A DNA stretch of 64,000 bases from an uncultured Colwellia sp. (GTDB lineage Bacteria > Pseudomonadota > Gammaproteobacteria > Enterobacterales > Alteromonadaceae). The notes under the pieces were generated by a model. The model did not search any database and was not told the origin of the DNA. It saw nothing but the letters and a program-made list of their open reading frames with translations. This document shows positions 9,764-19,779 of the stretch, piece after piece. The stretch is from contig CAJXWZ010000009.1 of NCBI GenBank assembly GCA_913062815.1, forward strand, positions 62,001 to 126,000, in the 5' to 3' direction. The first letter of the stretch is position 1. Each line of letters starts with the position of its first letter. Both the position numbers and the translations under genes were made by a program.

Positions 9764-10072
9764 AACATAAACCATAAAATATAAAAACACAAATCAAACC
9801 TGTATATTAATTGATCTACAGGGCATTGTGACGACCACCAAACAACTGACCAACTGGCTAATATTTATTTATATTTGACGATAAAACAAATGGAATGACC
9901 TGCTTTGCTTCTGCGCTTACACCTCACTAGTACAAAGGGCTTCCTGCTCAAGGCGTCGAGGTACACCACAGCAAAAACACAACCAGCGTAAGTTGCACTC
10001 ACCAATTAAATGACATTAAACATTTGCACCCTAAACTTACCTCCACCCAATTAGACCAAGAGGACAATTTTC

Positions 10073-10086
10073 TGACCATTCGGTCA
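10073..10086. promoter_or_regulatory. RutR-like operator (perfect)
   Basis: TGACC-ATTC-GGTCA, a perfect dyad in both arms, about 206 bp upstream of the receptor start. It resembles the E. coli RutR box TTGACCA-NN-TGGTCAA and is presumably bound by one of the three RutR-like regulators in this window. Confidence 0.75.
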
Positions 10087-10094
10087 AAAACTCT

Positions 10095-10108
10095 TGACAC
10101 ACAAGTCA
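10095..10108. promoter_or_regulatory. second dyad, overlapping a TTGACA -35-like hexamer
   Basis: CTTGAC-N6-GTCAAG (10093-10110) is a perfect inverted repeat with the same TGAC-N6-GTCA geometry as the RutR-like site 22 bp upstream, i.e. about two helical turns away. TTGACA at 10094-10099 could be a -35 element, but no -10 box sits at ideal spacing. Confidence 0.5.
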
Positions 10109-10291
10109 AGAAGTAAGACTCTAATAATATCTCTTACCATCACAATCAGTATAAAAAGCAATGAAAGTGAAGATTTACGCATAATAATCAGAGAGATAAG
10201 AAGAGCTTGTTGAGGTTAGATTTTACGCTGACATATTAATAATTGATTATCAATTAAGCTCCACTAAATATTTACAAAGGAAAAATTAAAC

Positions 10292-13200
10292 ATGAGAATA
10301 CATAAACTCAATCAGGTAGCTAGCGCAATTGTTGTGGCCATAGGTTTATCAACATCCGCAATGGCAGCAGATACCTCTTCAGCAATGCGAGGTAAAATTT
10401 TAAATCCCGACGGTAATGCCGCCGCCAATGTAAAAATTATCGTTTTACACGAACCATCAGGAACAACACGACAGTTGATAACTAATGAGTCAGGTTCATT
10501 TATTGCTAAGGGTTTGCGCGTGGGTGGGCCATATAGTGTCACTATTGATTCAGACACTTATAGTGATGCCACTTTAGATAACATCTTTCTAAATTTAGGC
10601 GATACTTTTCGCGTAAACACACAGCTACAAAATGTCGACATTGAACGAATTGAAGTAACTGGCACTAGTTTTTTACAAACAGCTGGTGGTTCAAATAGCG
10701 TAATGAGTGCCAATACAATCAAAAATGCACCAAGCTTTAACCGAGACATTAAAGATGTTGCTCGTTTAAACCCCTTAGCAAGCATTAGTGGTAATGGTGA
10801 GTTAGTATTTGCTGGTGGAAACCCAAGATCAAACAGCTTAACCGTTGATGGTATTAGCCAAAACGATGATTTTGGTCTTAACTTTGGCGGTTACCCTACC
10901 CAACAGCCTCCTGTTGCTTTAGACGCCATCCAGCAAATTTCTGTTGATGTGTCGCCATTTTCAGCTCAAAAAGGTAATTTTGGCGGCGGCACCATTAATG
11001 CGGTAACAAAGTCAGGTACAAATGAATTTAAGTTCTCAGGCTTTGCCGAAACTTCAACCCCAGATATGGCCGGTGATGTTCAAATAATTGATGCTATGAC
11101 AGAAGATGGTGATTATATACTTGATGATACTGGCCACAAAACCTACGAAACATCTGAAGTAGCTCCTATAGCAACAGTTGAACGCTTTGGTTTTAACATC
11201 GGTGGTGCAATCATTGAAGATAAATTATTCTATTTTGTAAACTATTCAAATTGGTCAAGTAAATTAGCGATGGACTATGGTTTTGAAAATAGTGGCGCGA
11301 CTCATGAATACGATATATCACAAGAACAATTTGATGACTTTAATCGTATCTTAGGGGATGTTTATGGTTTACAAGACTCGTTAGGTGGCGACCCAGTTGA
11401 TACCAACGAAACATTGTTAGCAAAACTTAGTTGGAACATCGATGATAATCATCGTTTAGACTTTACCTATCAATGGCAAGATGACCAAGATGAGCGTAAT
11501 TTTGGCACCGGTGGCAGCACAGTAGAGATGGCGTCACGTCGTACTAATATTGTTACAGACATGAGCAATTTAGCCGCTAAAGTATACTCTGACTGGAGTG
11601 AAAACTTTAGCACTGAAGTTGGTATTAGTTATAAAGATGTGCAAACACATACTGAAGCAAGTTCAGAAATGGGGGCCGTAAAAGCAATTACCAAATACCG
11701 TGGTCCTTCTTTTGAATTTGGCACCGACAGATACAGTCACGCCAATGTTGCCCAAACCGAAAACCTTATTCTCACTTTGGATGCCAGTTATTTGATGGAT
11801 GACCATGAAATAAAATTTGGTTTGCAATATGAAGATCTGAACCTATATAACTTATTTGGTGATAACTCTAAAGGCTCATGGGAATTTGCCAGCTTTGGAG
11901 ATTTTGAAGATCAAACCTTAGGTCGTTATGGTGAATTCACCTATGGCAATGCCTACACCGGTAACGTCAATGACCTAGCCTATGATGTATCACGCAGTCA
12001 ATTATCCTTATATGTGGAAGATACCTTTTATCTAGGTGATGATTTTACTGTTACTGCTGGCGTTCGTTACGAGCGTTTATCGTCAAGCGATAAACCAACA
12101 TTAAACACAGCTTTTGAAAGTACCTACGGCTACACTAACCAAGAAAACCTTGACGGTTTAGACATTATCCTACCACGGGTAAATGTTGAGTGGACAGCCA
12201 CTGATGACTTAACTATTTCCGCTGGTGTTGGCCGTTTTCAAGGGGGTATTCCTAATGTTTGGTATAATAACCCATTCCAAAATGATGGCTTAACTTATGT
12301 TGCCGCGCCATCTAGTGCGGTTGACGATTATTACGATGATAACCAAGTAGATTCATTTGCTAGCGTACCACAAGGCATCCAAAATTCGTTAGAGCAAGGC
12401 GCCGGTAGTACTAACTACACAGACCCTAACTTTAAACTACCTTCAAGCTGGCGTGCACGCATAGCAACTGATTACGATTTTGATATTCCTGGTTTGGGTG
12501 AAAACTTTAACTGGACTACCGAATTGATGTATCACGTTAAAGAAAATGAAGCAATTTGGAATAACACCGCATTAGTAGAGTCAGGTGTTGCTGCCGATGG
12601 CCGTATTATCTATGACAGTCGTTATACAGGTGATTTAGACGACAACTTTGACATTATAATGACCAACGCTACTGATGATGGCCGTTCTATCGTTTTGTCA
12701 ACGGCATTGGCTAAGAGTTGGGATAATGGTCTTAGTATGACCATGTCTTATACTTATCAAGATGTCACTGAAAACGCCAAAGGTGGTAACTCCAGAGCAC
12801 AAAGTAACTACGATAACAACGTTACACAAAGCAGAAATGTTGATTTTGCTGGCAGAGGATATTACGAAGTTGAGCATATGTTTAAGTTCAACCTAAATTA
12901 CGTTACCCAACTGTTTGAAGGATATGACACTAACTTTAACCTATACTTTGAACGTCGCACAGGCCGTCCGTTTAGCTGGGTAATGGGTACATATAGAGAC
13001 GACGATTTTGGTGATACTTATCAATTTTATTCTTACGCGCCATATTTACCCTATATTCCGTCAGGCGCTGATGATACCAAGGTAAACTGGACTGAATCAG
13101 GTATGAGCTGGGAAGAGCTTGAAGTATTCTTAAATCAAGCCGGTATTAGTGAACGTGGTGAAATACTTGACCGCAATACGGGTAGTCAACCTTGGGTAAC

Positions 13201-13489
13201 GACTATGGACATTAGCATCAAGCAAGAATTTGCTGGGTTTGCTGATGGACATAAAGGCCAAGTATTCTTTATGATTGATAACTTTGCAAACTTATTAAAT
13301 GAAGATTGGGGCATTGAGAAGTATCAAGCTTATAACACTAAACCTATTTATGACTTTGGCGGTTTAGATAGCGATGGTAAGTACATTCTTGATAAAGTTT
13401 ACGGTGGTGCAGATAATCGTAGCTATTCAGCAACCAACCTTAGCTCTTCAGGCTGGCAAATGAAAATTGGTGTTAATTACCAGTTCTAA
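10292..13489 (+). CDS. Oar-like TonB-dependent receptor
   Basis: Outer-membrane TonB-dependent receptor (1065 aa) of the Oar/carboxypeptidase-regulatory-domain type. A signal peptide (about 1-25, ending AMAA) precedes a carboxypeptidase-regulatory-like domain (about 29-115, with GLRVGGPYSVTI). The plug domain (about 120-245) carries SLTVDGISQNDDFGLNFGGYP, SPFSAQKGNFGGGTINAVTKSGTNEF, and a large beta-barrel follows, ending in the aromatic GVNYQF. The RBS AAAGGA precedes the ATG. It lies between two secreted nucleases and downstream of RutR-like operators, so it is a candidate importer of DNA fragments, nucleotides or nucleosides. The substrate is inferred only from context. Confidence 0.93.
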   Translation: MRIHKLNQVASAIVVAIGLSTSAMAADTSSAMRGKILNPDGNAAANVKIIVLHEPSGTTRQLITNESGSFIAKGLRVGGPYSVTIDSDTYSDATLDNIFLNLGDTFRVNTQLQNVDIERIEVTGTSFLQTAGGSNSVMSANTIKNAPSFNRDIKDVARLNPLASISGNGELVFAGGNPRSNSLTVDGISQNDDFGLNFGGYPTQQPPVALDAIQQISVDVSPFSAQKGNFGGGTINAVTKSGTNEFKFSGFAETSTPDMAGDVQIIDAMTEDGDYILDDTGHKTYETSEVAPIATVERFGFNIGGAIIEDKLFYFVNYSNWSSKLAMDYGFENSGATHEYDISQEQFDDFNRILGDVYGLQDSLGGDPVDTNETLLAKLSWNIDDNHRLDFTYQWQDDQDERNFGTGGSTVEMASRRTNIVTDMSNLAAKVYSDWSENFSTEVGISYKDVQTHTEASSEMGAVKAITKYRGPSFEFGTDRYSHANVAQTENLILTLDASYLMDDHEIKFGLQYEDLNLYNLFGDNSKGSWEFASFGDFEDQTLGRYGEFTYGNAYTGNVNDLAYDVSRSQLSLYVEDTFYLGDDFTVTAGVRYERLSSSDKPTLNTAFESTYGYTNQENLDGLDIILPRVNVEWTATDDLTISAGVGRFQGGIPNVWYNNPFQNDGLTYVAAPSSAVDDYYDDNQVDSFASVPQGIQNSLEQGAGSTNYTDPNFKLPSSWRARIATDYDFDIPGLGENFNWTTELMYHVKENEAIWNNTALVESGVAADGRIIYDSRYTGDLDDNFDIIMTNATDDGRSIVLSTALAKSWDNGLSMTMSYTYQDVTENAKGGNSRAQSNYDNNVTQSRNVDFAGRGYYEVEHMFKFNLNYVTQLFEGYDTNFNLYFERRTGRPFSWVMGTYRDDDFGDTYQFYSYAPYLPYIPSGADDTKVNWTESGMSWEELEVFLNQAGISERGEILDRNTGSQPWVTTMDISIKQEFAGFADGHKGQVFFMIDNFANLLNEDWGIEKYQAYNTKPIYDFGGLDSDGKYILDKVYGGADNRSYSATNLSSSGWQMKIGVNYQF

Positions 13490-13498
13490 CACTTAGCA

Positions 13499-13542
13499 AA
13501 GCTTGGCTTAACTTCAACTAACCACTGAATTAAGCCAAGCTT
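13499..13542 (+). terminator. hairpin after TonB receptor
   Basis: Perfect 13-bp inverted repeat AAGCTTGGCTTAA / TTAAGCCAAGCTT with an 18-nt loop, 9 bp after the stop. It lacks a T run, so it may be an mRNA-stabilising hairpin rather than a terminator. Confidence 0.55.
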
Positions 13543-14144
13543 AATAGCTTAAGCTCAAAACACTAATTGAAAACGTCCAGTTTGTTACCTTTATTTTATT
13601 CTTCGTACCCTACCCTATTTAAAACTCATCCTTCAAGAACGCATGGTCACCATAATAGTTGCACAAAATTTGTTTGAGGTAGAATAACTTTATCTAACAT
13701 AGTGTGTTTGTTCTAATATCGACCATATTGCACTAAATGGTCACTTCATTAGGCGGGTGCCATTACTATCTATTCCTTCAGCTTTAGGACTAATTTGTAG
13801 TGACATAGCTCAGGTCTCAATCATTCATAATTGTAAAATATAATGACAATAGCCTTAATAGCTAGTGAATCTAAAGGTGTGTTTCATAGCGAACACAGTT
13901 TATGACACCTCAGATATGATTTCGCTAGTTTTCAGTACTAATGATTGCTTAGCTTCTTAATATGCTCTCTTTGTACAAGAGCAACGGCATACAAGGGCAA
14001 CGGTCAATAAAGCCGTTTAAATTAATTATTAGCGCTCTAAAACGGTATTTATAGGGGCGGGATAACGATTAAGTAACGCTCAGCTTATCAGCGCATTGCT
14101 ATCAAGTATCATGACACAATAGCGATAATGGACTAATCAAAGCT
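13543..14144. other. non-coding stretch, nothing recognised
   Basis: About 600 bp between convergent genes with no open frame of note, no gene relic that I recognise and no RNA gene. A loose inverted repeat GACCAT / ATGGTC (13721-13742) has the wrong spacing for the RutR-like sites. Confidence 0.4.
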
Positions 14145-14178
14145 AAAAAATGCCAACCAGTTATTAACCGATTGGCAT
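14145..14178 (-). terminator. rho-independent terminator of second nuclease gene
   Basis: Read on the minus strand: stem ATGCCAA / TTGGCAT (14150-14178) followed by six T. It lies about 120 bp after the nuclease stop. Confidence 0.75.
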
Positions 14179-14298
14179 CAAAAAGAATAACATCTTAGTA
14201 GTCTCAAAGTAGGATTCAGCTAAACAATCATGCAGAAGTGATGCGCTGCCACACCATAGTAAAACTTAACCATGCTCAACCAACTACTACACAAAGAG

Positions 14299-16110
14299 TT
14301 AACGAGTAAATTTCCTAAACAATGGCAATAAGCCCATTAAACATAAAAGCAAGAAGTTAAAACTACCACCACTGCTACTTTTTTCAGCTACAGGTGCAAC
14401 TTCTACTGTATTAGTGACACTTACACTTGCAACTGCTGTAGCTTCATTACCTTGTGTATCTACAACCTTGACACTAAATTCAAAGGTACTATCAGCAGTA
14501 ACATCTGGAGCAGTAAAGGTTAATGTTGCGCTATCAGCACCTGTGAGAGTAACACTTTCTCCTGAAGTTTGCGTCCATACATAGCTCAGCTCATTAACAT
14601 TGGTGGCAGCAGTTAATGTTACCGCCTCTGTTTCTTTAACCGTTATAGACTCAACACTAACGGTAGGTAGCACTACAGGAGCTTCAACACACTGCTCAGC
14701 ATAAATTAATTCAACCCACTCTGGATGATCGATAAACGGGTTTCGATTACCTTGAAATTCATAAATAACATGATTACGATTGATTTCATCAGTACTAACT
14801 GAATCATCAATATGCCACTGATATAAACTACAAAGTTTACCAAATTCAGCACCATCGGTATCAATATGATCAACCAGCTTTAAATTAGGCATATCAACAT
14901 CTCCACCTTCTTCGTAGCGAACTGCCATATAAAACATCATACGAGCTACGTCTCCTTTAACAAGATCTCTAGGCTCCCAAGAAACACCAGAGATAATGTT
15001 ATTGTTAGTAACCGTAGTACCATCTAATGCTGGCTCACCTCCATTATCAAAATCATAATTGCTGCGCAAACTATTTATTGATGCGTCAGCAGGGCGAAGA
15101 TGATGAATATCGGTATAACCTAACTGTGAGCTCTCGGGAAAACCATGACTTTTAGACCATACATGTTCACGATTCCATGAATCTGGAGCATTACCACTAA
15201 CTGATGCATTTTGAGATTTAGGGATTGATTTACCTGTATAAAGTAATACTACATTCTCAGCATTAGTAGGATCTTCATCCGTAGTAATTAACGCAGTCCA
15301 TACTTGGTTATAAGTTAATTGGGTATGACCTGCTTTAATATCAGCATGTAAAGCGGCTCGAAAAGCCTCAACACCAGAGTCTGTAGCGGCATGAGTATTT
15401 ACATAATATATCTCATCAAGAAAATCCGTTCGTAGTTTTACTAAAGGAACTTCATCACAACTTGTAAAAATACAGGTGTCAACGGGAGTTACATCACCTT
15501 CTTGTTGAGGCTGAGGTTCTGTTCCTGTACAGGCTGTAACACCAACACAGCCAAGACCATCAAAGGTATCTTTTTCTAAAATTGACCATTCACCTGTAGT
15601 TGGGTCAAATGCATCATCAATATTAGTATCACCGGCTAGAACATCAACCGCCCGCCTAAGGCTATGGTCTTTAGTATTTTCACTTTCTGTCCCCCAATAG
15701 GAGCCTGGGTCAACACCTTGCTGACCGAAAGAATCAATAACGTCCTCCCCTTTTCTTAATACATAGGCATCATCACCATTATGCTTGATTACATTATTAT
15801 TATTCATTCCTAATGGCTCAGGAAATTCAGCTGCGGTTGTTAAGCCTCCATTGTATATAACCAAACTAGAATTAGGCACTAGAATGCCTTTTAAGCTCAT
15901 GGTCGAAGAAGGCTCACTAGCACCATTACTATACAAAGACAACGTATAACCTTCTGCCTCTAGGGCAACATCGCTTGTACCTAGATTAGATATTTCAATA
16001 GCCTTATTATAGCTACTCCCTTCTACGTACTCACTTATTAGTACGTTGGCATTACCGTTAAAGGTAACTATACCAAATAAAAACAAACAGAACTTTTTCA
16101 TATTATTCAT
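14299..16110 (-). CDS. secreted endonuclease I with lamin-tail domain and GlyGly-CTERM
   Basis: 603-aa extracellular nuclease. A signal peptide (about 1-21) is followed by an N-terminal lamin-tail domain (about 22-190: LISEYVEGSSYNKAIEISN). The endonuclease I domain (about 240-480) contains SWNREHVWSKSHGFPESS, YTDIHHLRPAD and YEFQGNRNPFIDHPEW. An Ig/PKD-like domain (about 485-570) leads to a C-terminal GlyGly-CTERM sorting signal (SSSGGSFNFLLLCLMGLLPL, then RKFTR), which is normally processed by rhombosortase and leads to type II secretion with surface attachment. It differs from the other nuclease here, which lacks this tail. A RutR-like site lies 124 bp upstream. Confidence 0.93.
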   Translation of the reverse strand: MNNMKKFCLFLFGIVTFNGNANVLISEYVEGSSYNKAIEISNLGTSDVALEAEGYTLSLYSNGASEPSSTMSLKGILVPNSSLVIYNGGLTTAAEFPEPLGMNNNNVIKHNGDDAYVLRKGEDVIDSFGQQGVDPGSYWGTESENTKDHSLRRAVDVLAGDTNIDDAFDPTTGEWSILEKDTFDGLGCVGVTACTGTEPQPQQEGDVTPVDTCIFTSCDEVPLVKLRTDFLDEIYYVNTHAATDSGVEAFRAALHADIKAGHTQLTYNQVWTALITTDEDPTNAENVVLLYTGKSIPKSQNASVSGNAPDSWNREHVWSKSHGFPESSQLGYTDIHHLRPADASINSLRSNYDFDNGGEPALDGTTVTNNNIISGVSWEPRDLVKGDVARMMFYMAVRYEEGGDVDMPNLKLVDHIDTDGAEFGKLCSLYQWHIDDSVSTDEINRNHVIYEFQGNRNPFIDHPEWVELIYAEQCVEAPVVLPTVSVESITVKETEAVTLTAATNVNELSYVWTQTSGESVTLTGADSATLTFTAPDVTADSTFEFSVKVVDTQGNEATAVASVSVTNTVEVAPVAEKSSSGGSFNFLLLCLMGLLPLFRKFTR

Positions 16111-16233
16111 CTCATATTATTTTTTAGCGTGGTGATATGTTCAATACGCCCCTTTCCGTAACGAAAAGATTGGCTTAATTTCGGAACTTACCGAAGTACT
16201 TTAATTTAAAAGCAATATAGATAAACACAATCC

Positions 16234-16247
16234 TGACCATATAGTCA
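16234..16247. promoter_or_regulatory. RutR-like operator (one mismatch)
   Basis: TGACC-ATAT-AGTCA, 124 bp upstream of the GlyGly-CTERM nuclease start. Confidence 0.55.
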
Positions 16248-16623
16248 ATAAAAAAATCTTCTGATATCACATCGATATCAAAAGAAACTAATGAATGAAA
16301 AATAAATAATGGTTAGTGAATAATGGTAGGTGTCATTCGCTCTTAGTAACCCTTATCAAAAAAAAATATAGTTACAACTGTCAGCAAGCACAACCCTACA
16401 AAACTCACTCGCACTTACTTGAAGCTGAATAAATAAAGGGTAGGTTGTAGAGTGGCATTACTTAAAATAAGTAATTAAATAGAGATGCGCTAAGCTTTTT
16501 TACACTTTTAATCTGTAGAATAACACAGTCTAGTAGTACTTATTTTTGTCGTATTTAACCAATCATGAAAAACAAAAACAAACAACAATAAAACTTGACA
16601 GACGTAACAACAAGAGTCAATCT

Positions 16624-16637
16624 TGTCCGAATGGTCA
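16624..16637. promoter_or_regulatory. RutR-like operator (one mismatch) upstream of deoA
   Basis: TTGTCC-GAAT-GGTCAA across 16623-16638, one mismatch from a perfect dyad and with the same GAAT centre as the site at 27185. It lies just before the cdd remnant and the deoA-deoB genes. Confidence 0.6.
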
Positions 16638-16697
16638 ATTAAATCAAGGCTATCTCTAAAGTAAATGAACAACATTTAATTGTTTATGTTAAAAGGC

Positions 16698-16965
16698 GCA
16701 AGTAATGCTCATGCTTCCTATGGTTTAACTGTGTATACAGAGAGAAGTTGCTCCACCTGTGCTATTAACCAGCGATGCCCCAAACTCAAAGCTATATTGA
16801 CTTACACTCATCACATCTTCTTGTGGAGCTTGTAGAAAAATTATTAGTGAGTTTCTAAATCAAGAGGCTGTATTAGTTGCATCAAGTAATCATTTGAGTC
16901 GGTTTAAGGTTTGGTCAGTAGATGAAATTCTGCCAAATGCTTTTACTTCAGAAAAATTAGTTTAA
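16698..16965 (+). pseudogene. degenerate cytidine deaminase (cdd) remnant
   Basis: Two frames together give a C-terminal half of a cytidine deaminase. The first frame reads NAHASYGLTVYTER...INQRCPKLKAI, matching the NASYGLTVCAER zinc/active-site region. Near 16800 the frame shifts, and it continues as TSSCGACRKIISEF and VDEILPNAFTSEKLV up to a stop at 16963-16965. Cdd normally has PCGACRQ and LLPxAF at these places. The N-terminal part (about 50 residues) is missing, the catalytic CAER has become YTER, and one frameshift is present, so the gene is dead. It ends 9 bp before deoA, consistent with an ancestral cdd-deoA-deoB operon. Confidence 0.75.
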
Positions 16966-16974
16966 GGAAAGATT

Positions 16975-18291
16975 TTGTATTTACCTCAAGAAATAATACG
17001 ACAAAAAAGAAACAATAAAATATTAAGCAAAACAGAAATTGAATTCTTTGTTAGCGGATTGAAAAATGGCGATTTTAATGATGCTCAAGTGGGTTCAATG
17101 GCTATGGCAATTTGGTTAAATGGTTTAACTACAGAAGAAGTTGTTAACCTAACCATAGCGATGAGAAATTCCGGTTCTCTGATCGACTGGAAAAACACAC
17201 TAGACAAACCTATTGTAGATAAACATTCTACTGGTGGCGTTGGTGACAAAGTAAGTCTAATGTTAGCTCCGGTAATCGCGGCCTGTGGTGCATACGTACC
17301 AATGATCTCGGGTCAAGGCTTAGGTCACACAGGAGGCACCGTAGATAAGCTAGAATCTATCCCAGGCTTTAATATAAGACCAAATTTAAATACCTTTAAG
17401 GCGTTAGTTAAGCAGCAAGGCACCGCCATTATTTCTCAAACTAAAGACTTAGCTCCTGCCGACAAGCGGTTATACTCGGTTCGAGATATCACCAGTACTG
17501 CCGATTCAATTCCAATGATTACAGCCTCTATATTATCTAAAAAATTAGCTGCAGGTCTTGAATCTTTGGTTATGGATGTCAAAGTTGGCAACGGTGCCAT
17601 GATGACTGACATAGTGTCAGCACAAAAACTGGCTCGTTCAATAGTTGATGTGGCAAATAATGCTGGTACACCTACTGAAGCTTTAATTACCGATATGAAT
17701 CAGCCACTTGGTACTAGTGTTGGTAACGCATTAGAAATCCAAGAAACTATCAACTATTTAACGGGTAATCATAGAGAAACAAGGTTACACCAAGTAGTTA
17801 CACAACTTGCAATTAGAATGTTATTAACCTCGAAAATTGCTAACAATGAACAGCAAGCTGCAGATTTAATTGATAGTGCATTAGCTTCAGGAAAGCCCGC
17901 CACCATTTTTTCTAATATGATAAGCCAAATGGGCGGTCCAGCAGATTTATTAGAAAACAGTGAAAAAATTCTCCCTAAAGCTAAGGTTATTAAAACAATC
18001 AAAGTTAACCAGTCTGGTTTTATCGGTGTTATGGACACTCGAGCTATAGGCATGGCCTTGGTTTATATGGGTGGGGGTAGAGTCAATCATGAGCAAACGT
18101 TAGATTACAGTGTTGGTTTTAGTGAAATTAAGCCCAAAGGAACCCCTGTAATGGCAGGTGATGCTATCGCGGTAGTGCATGCTAATAGTGAGCAAACTGC
18201 AGATACTGCATGTCAACAATATTTAGCTGCCGTTAGTATTACTACTGAACAAATTGACATTGAGCCAGTAATTCATCAATTAATAAAATAA
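16975..18291 (+). CDS. deoA: thymidine phosphorylase
   Basis: Catalyses thymidine (or deoxyuridine) + phosphate to base + 2-deoxyribose-1-phosphate in the cytoplasm. The glycosyltransferase family 3 motifs are clear: DKHSTGGVGDKVSLMLAP, SGQGLGHTGGTVDKLESIPG, and SVRDITSTADSIPMITASILSKKLA. The N-terminus (MYLPQEIIRQKR) aligns with E. coli DeoA from residue 1, so the TTG at 16975 with an AAGGAAAG Shine-Dalgarno is the start. The length (438 aa) is typical. deoB follows after 35 bp. The deoxyribose product goes to DeoB and DeoC; the released thymine or uracil would feed the reductive pathway at 34746-44275. Confidence 0.97.
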   Translation: MYLPQEIIRQKRNNKILSKTEIEFFVSGLKNGDFNDAQVGSMAMAIWLNGLTTEEVVNLTIAMRNSGSLIDWKNTLDKPIVDKHSTGGVGDKVSLMLAPVIAACGAYVPMISGQGLGHTGGTVDKLESIPGFNIRPNLNTFKALVKQQGTAIISQTKDLAPADKRLYSVRDITSTADSIPMITASILSKKLAAGLESLVMDVKVGNGAMMTDIVSAQKLARSIVDVANNAGTPTEALITDMNQPLGTSVGNALEIQETINYLTGNHRETRLHQVVTQLAIRMLLTSKIANNEQQAADLIDSALASGKPATIFSNMISQMGGPADLLENSEKILPKAKVIKTIKVNQSGFIGVMDTRAIGMALVYMGGGRVNHEQTLDYSVGFSEIKPKGTPVMAGDAIAVVHANSEQTADTACQQYLAAVSITTEQIDIEPVIHQLIK

Positions 18292-18326
18292 AATTTATGT
18301 TCATGAGAGTAACATAAGGAGCAATA

Positions 18327-19553
18327 ATGCCTAGAGCAATAATATTGGTTATAGATGGTTTTGGCATAGGCCATGCACCTGATGCTGAGGCCTTCGGCGA
18401 TGTTTCTGCTAATACTTTTGCTAATATGGCAACAGCGTTTGCTCAACAAAAGCAACGCCACATTTCCTTACCCAATCTTTCAAAATTAGGATTAGTAAAG
18501 GCATGTCAGCAAGCATCAGATAGAGCTCTCCCCGTAAAAGGTGATGTTCCTACTATAGGGGCTTATGGGTACGCCGCACAAATTAGCTCAGGTAAAGGTA
18601 CGCCAAGTGGTCACTGGGAAATGGCCGGAGTACCTGTTTTGTTTGACTGGACTTACTTTGCTGAGAAAGAGCATGGTTTCCCAAAAGACTTAATTGACAA
18701 AATCAATCAAGCCACTGGTTTTTCTGGATTTTTAGGTAATTGCCATGCTTCTACTACTCATATTATTGCCGAACTAGGTGCACAACATCTAGAGACTGGT
18801 TTACCCATTTGTTACACCTCTGCCGATAGTGTTTTCCAAATAGCCGCCCATGAAGAACACTTTGGTTTAGAAAGCTTATATAACTATTGTGAACAAGTAA
18901 GTGAAATTCTTGATGAGTATAATATTGGTAGTGTTATCGCGCGCCCTTTTACTGGTAACAATAAAGAAAATTTTCAACGTACCGGTAATCGACGCGACTA
19001 TTCTGTATTACCACCAGCTACGACGGTATTAGAAAAACTAACTAATGCAGGTGGCACAGTTGTCAGCATAGGAAAAATAGCGGATATTTTTGCTCATCAA
19101 GGCATTAGTATTAAAGCAAAAGCCAATGGTATAGCTGCTTTGACAGATACCACACTGGCGCATTTAAATGTTAGTCAAACACAATCACCTCTAGATAACA
19201 CTATAATTTTCACCCACTTAGTTAATTTAGAACAAGACTTTGGTCACCGAAGAGATCCTGTAGGTTACGGTGAGGCATTAGAATATTTCGATAGCCGCTT
19301 GCCTGAGTTTTTTGCTCAAATGAGTGACGATGATTTACTGCTGTTAACTTCAGATCATGGCTGCGATCCAACATGGCCGGGTAACGACCATACTCGAGAG
19401 TTCGTCCCTGTTCTAGCCTATCACAATCACATTAAATCAATTAATTTAGCGCAAAGAAACAGTTTTGCCGACCTTGGTCAAACCTTAGCTGAATTGTTTA
19501 AATTAGAGGCTATGGATTATGGTAAATCATTTTTAACAGAGCTTGCTTTTTAA
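18327..19553 (+). CDS. deoB: phosphopentomutase
   Basis: Interconverts (deoxy)ribose-1-phosphate and -5-phosphate; here it links DeoA/DeoD to DeoC. Alkaline-phosphatase-superfamily metal motifs are present: [12 protein letters not shown] near the N-terminus, [10 protein letters not shown], and the C-terminal [18 protein letters not shown]. The length (408 aa) is normal. A strong AAGGAG lies 7 nt before the ATG. A 7-bp inverted repeat (TTATGTT / AACATAA, 18295-18317) spans most of the deoA-deoB gap just before this RBS and could tune translation; that is speculation. Confidence 0.97.
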   Translation: MPRAIILVIDGFGIGHAPDAEAFGDVSANTFANMATAFAQQKQRHISLPNLSKLGLVKACQQASDRALPVKGDVPTIGAYGYAAQISSGKGTPSGHWEMAGVPVLFDWTYFAEKEHGFPKDLIDKINQATGFSGFLGNCHASTTHIIAELGAQHLETGLPICYTSADSVFQIAAHEEHFGLESLYNYCEQVSEILDEYNIGSVIARPFTGNNKENFQRTGNRRDYSVLPPATTVLEKLTNAGGTVVSIGKIADIFAHQGISIKAKANGIAALTDTTLAHLNVSQTQSPLDNTIIFTHLVNLEQDFGHRRDPVGYGEALEYFDSRLPEFFAQMSDDDLLLLTSDHGCDPTWPGNDHTREFVPVLAYHNHIKSINLAQRNSFADLGQTLAELFKLEAMDYGKSFLTELAF

Positions 19554-19779
19554 TAATATCGAATGGATTAATTGATATAAGGTTATTTTTTGTTAATTCG
19601 GTCTTGGTAAAAACGGCATTACTCCTGCGACCATTCAAATTTCCTGCCACATGATTTAACCATTATTAATTTTTCGATTACTTTAAAGTAATTTCAAGGT
19701 ATAGCCCCGAAAATGGCAAACCATTATTGAGGTTCAATAAAATAGCGGCTTAACTATGGGGCATTACAGCATAGCGATA

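Larger units (their letters stand above)
9492..10291. other. divergent regulatory region between nuclease and TonB receptor
   Basis: About 800 bp with no convincing gene. It carries a cluster of RutR-like dyads (9750, 9847, 10073, 10095; the 9847 copy, TGACC-AACT-GGCTA, has two changes in its right arm). It therefore probably holds promoters for both flanking genes. The receptor RBS AAAGGAAAA is at its right end. Confidence 0.6.
16111..16697. other. divergent regulatory region between nuclease and cdd/deoA
   Basis: No gene recognised. Two RutR-like dyads (16234 and 16624) lie near its two ends, and a TTGACA hexamer lies at 16595-16600, upstream of the cdd remnant and deoA. Confidence 0.5.

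Noticed and set aside
9925-10117. About 60 sense codons in one frame before the receptor
   Set aside because: No start codon, no family, and it overlaps the operators; probably chance.
13721-13742. Inverted repeat GACCAT / ATGGTC
   Set aside because: The spacer is 10 bp, not the 4-bp spacing of the RutR-like sites, and it lies between convergent gene ends.
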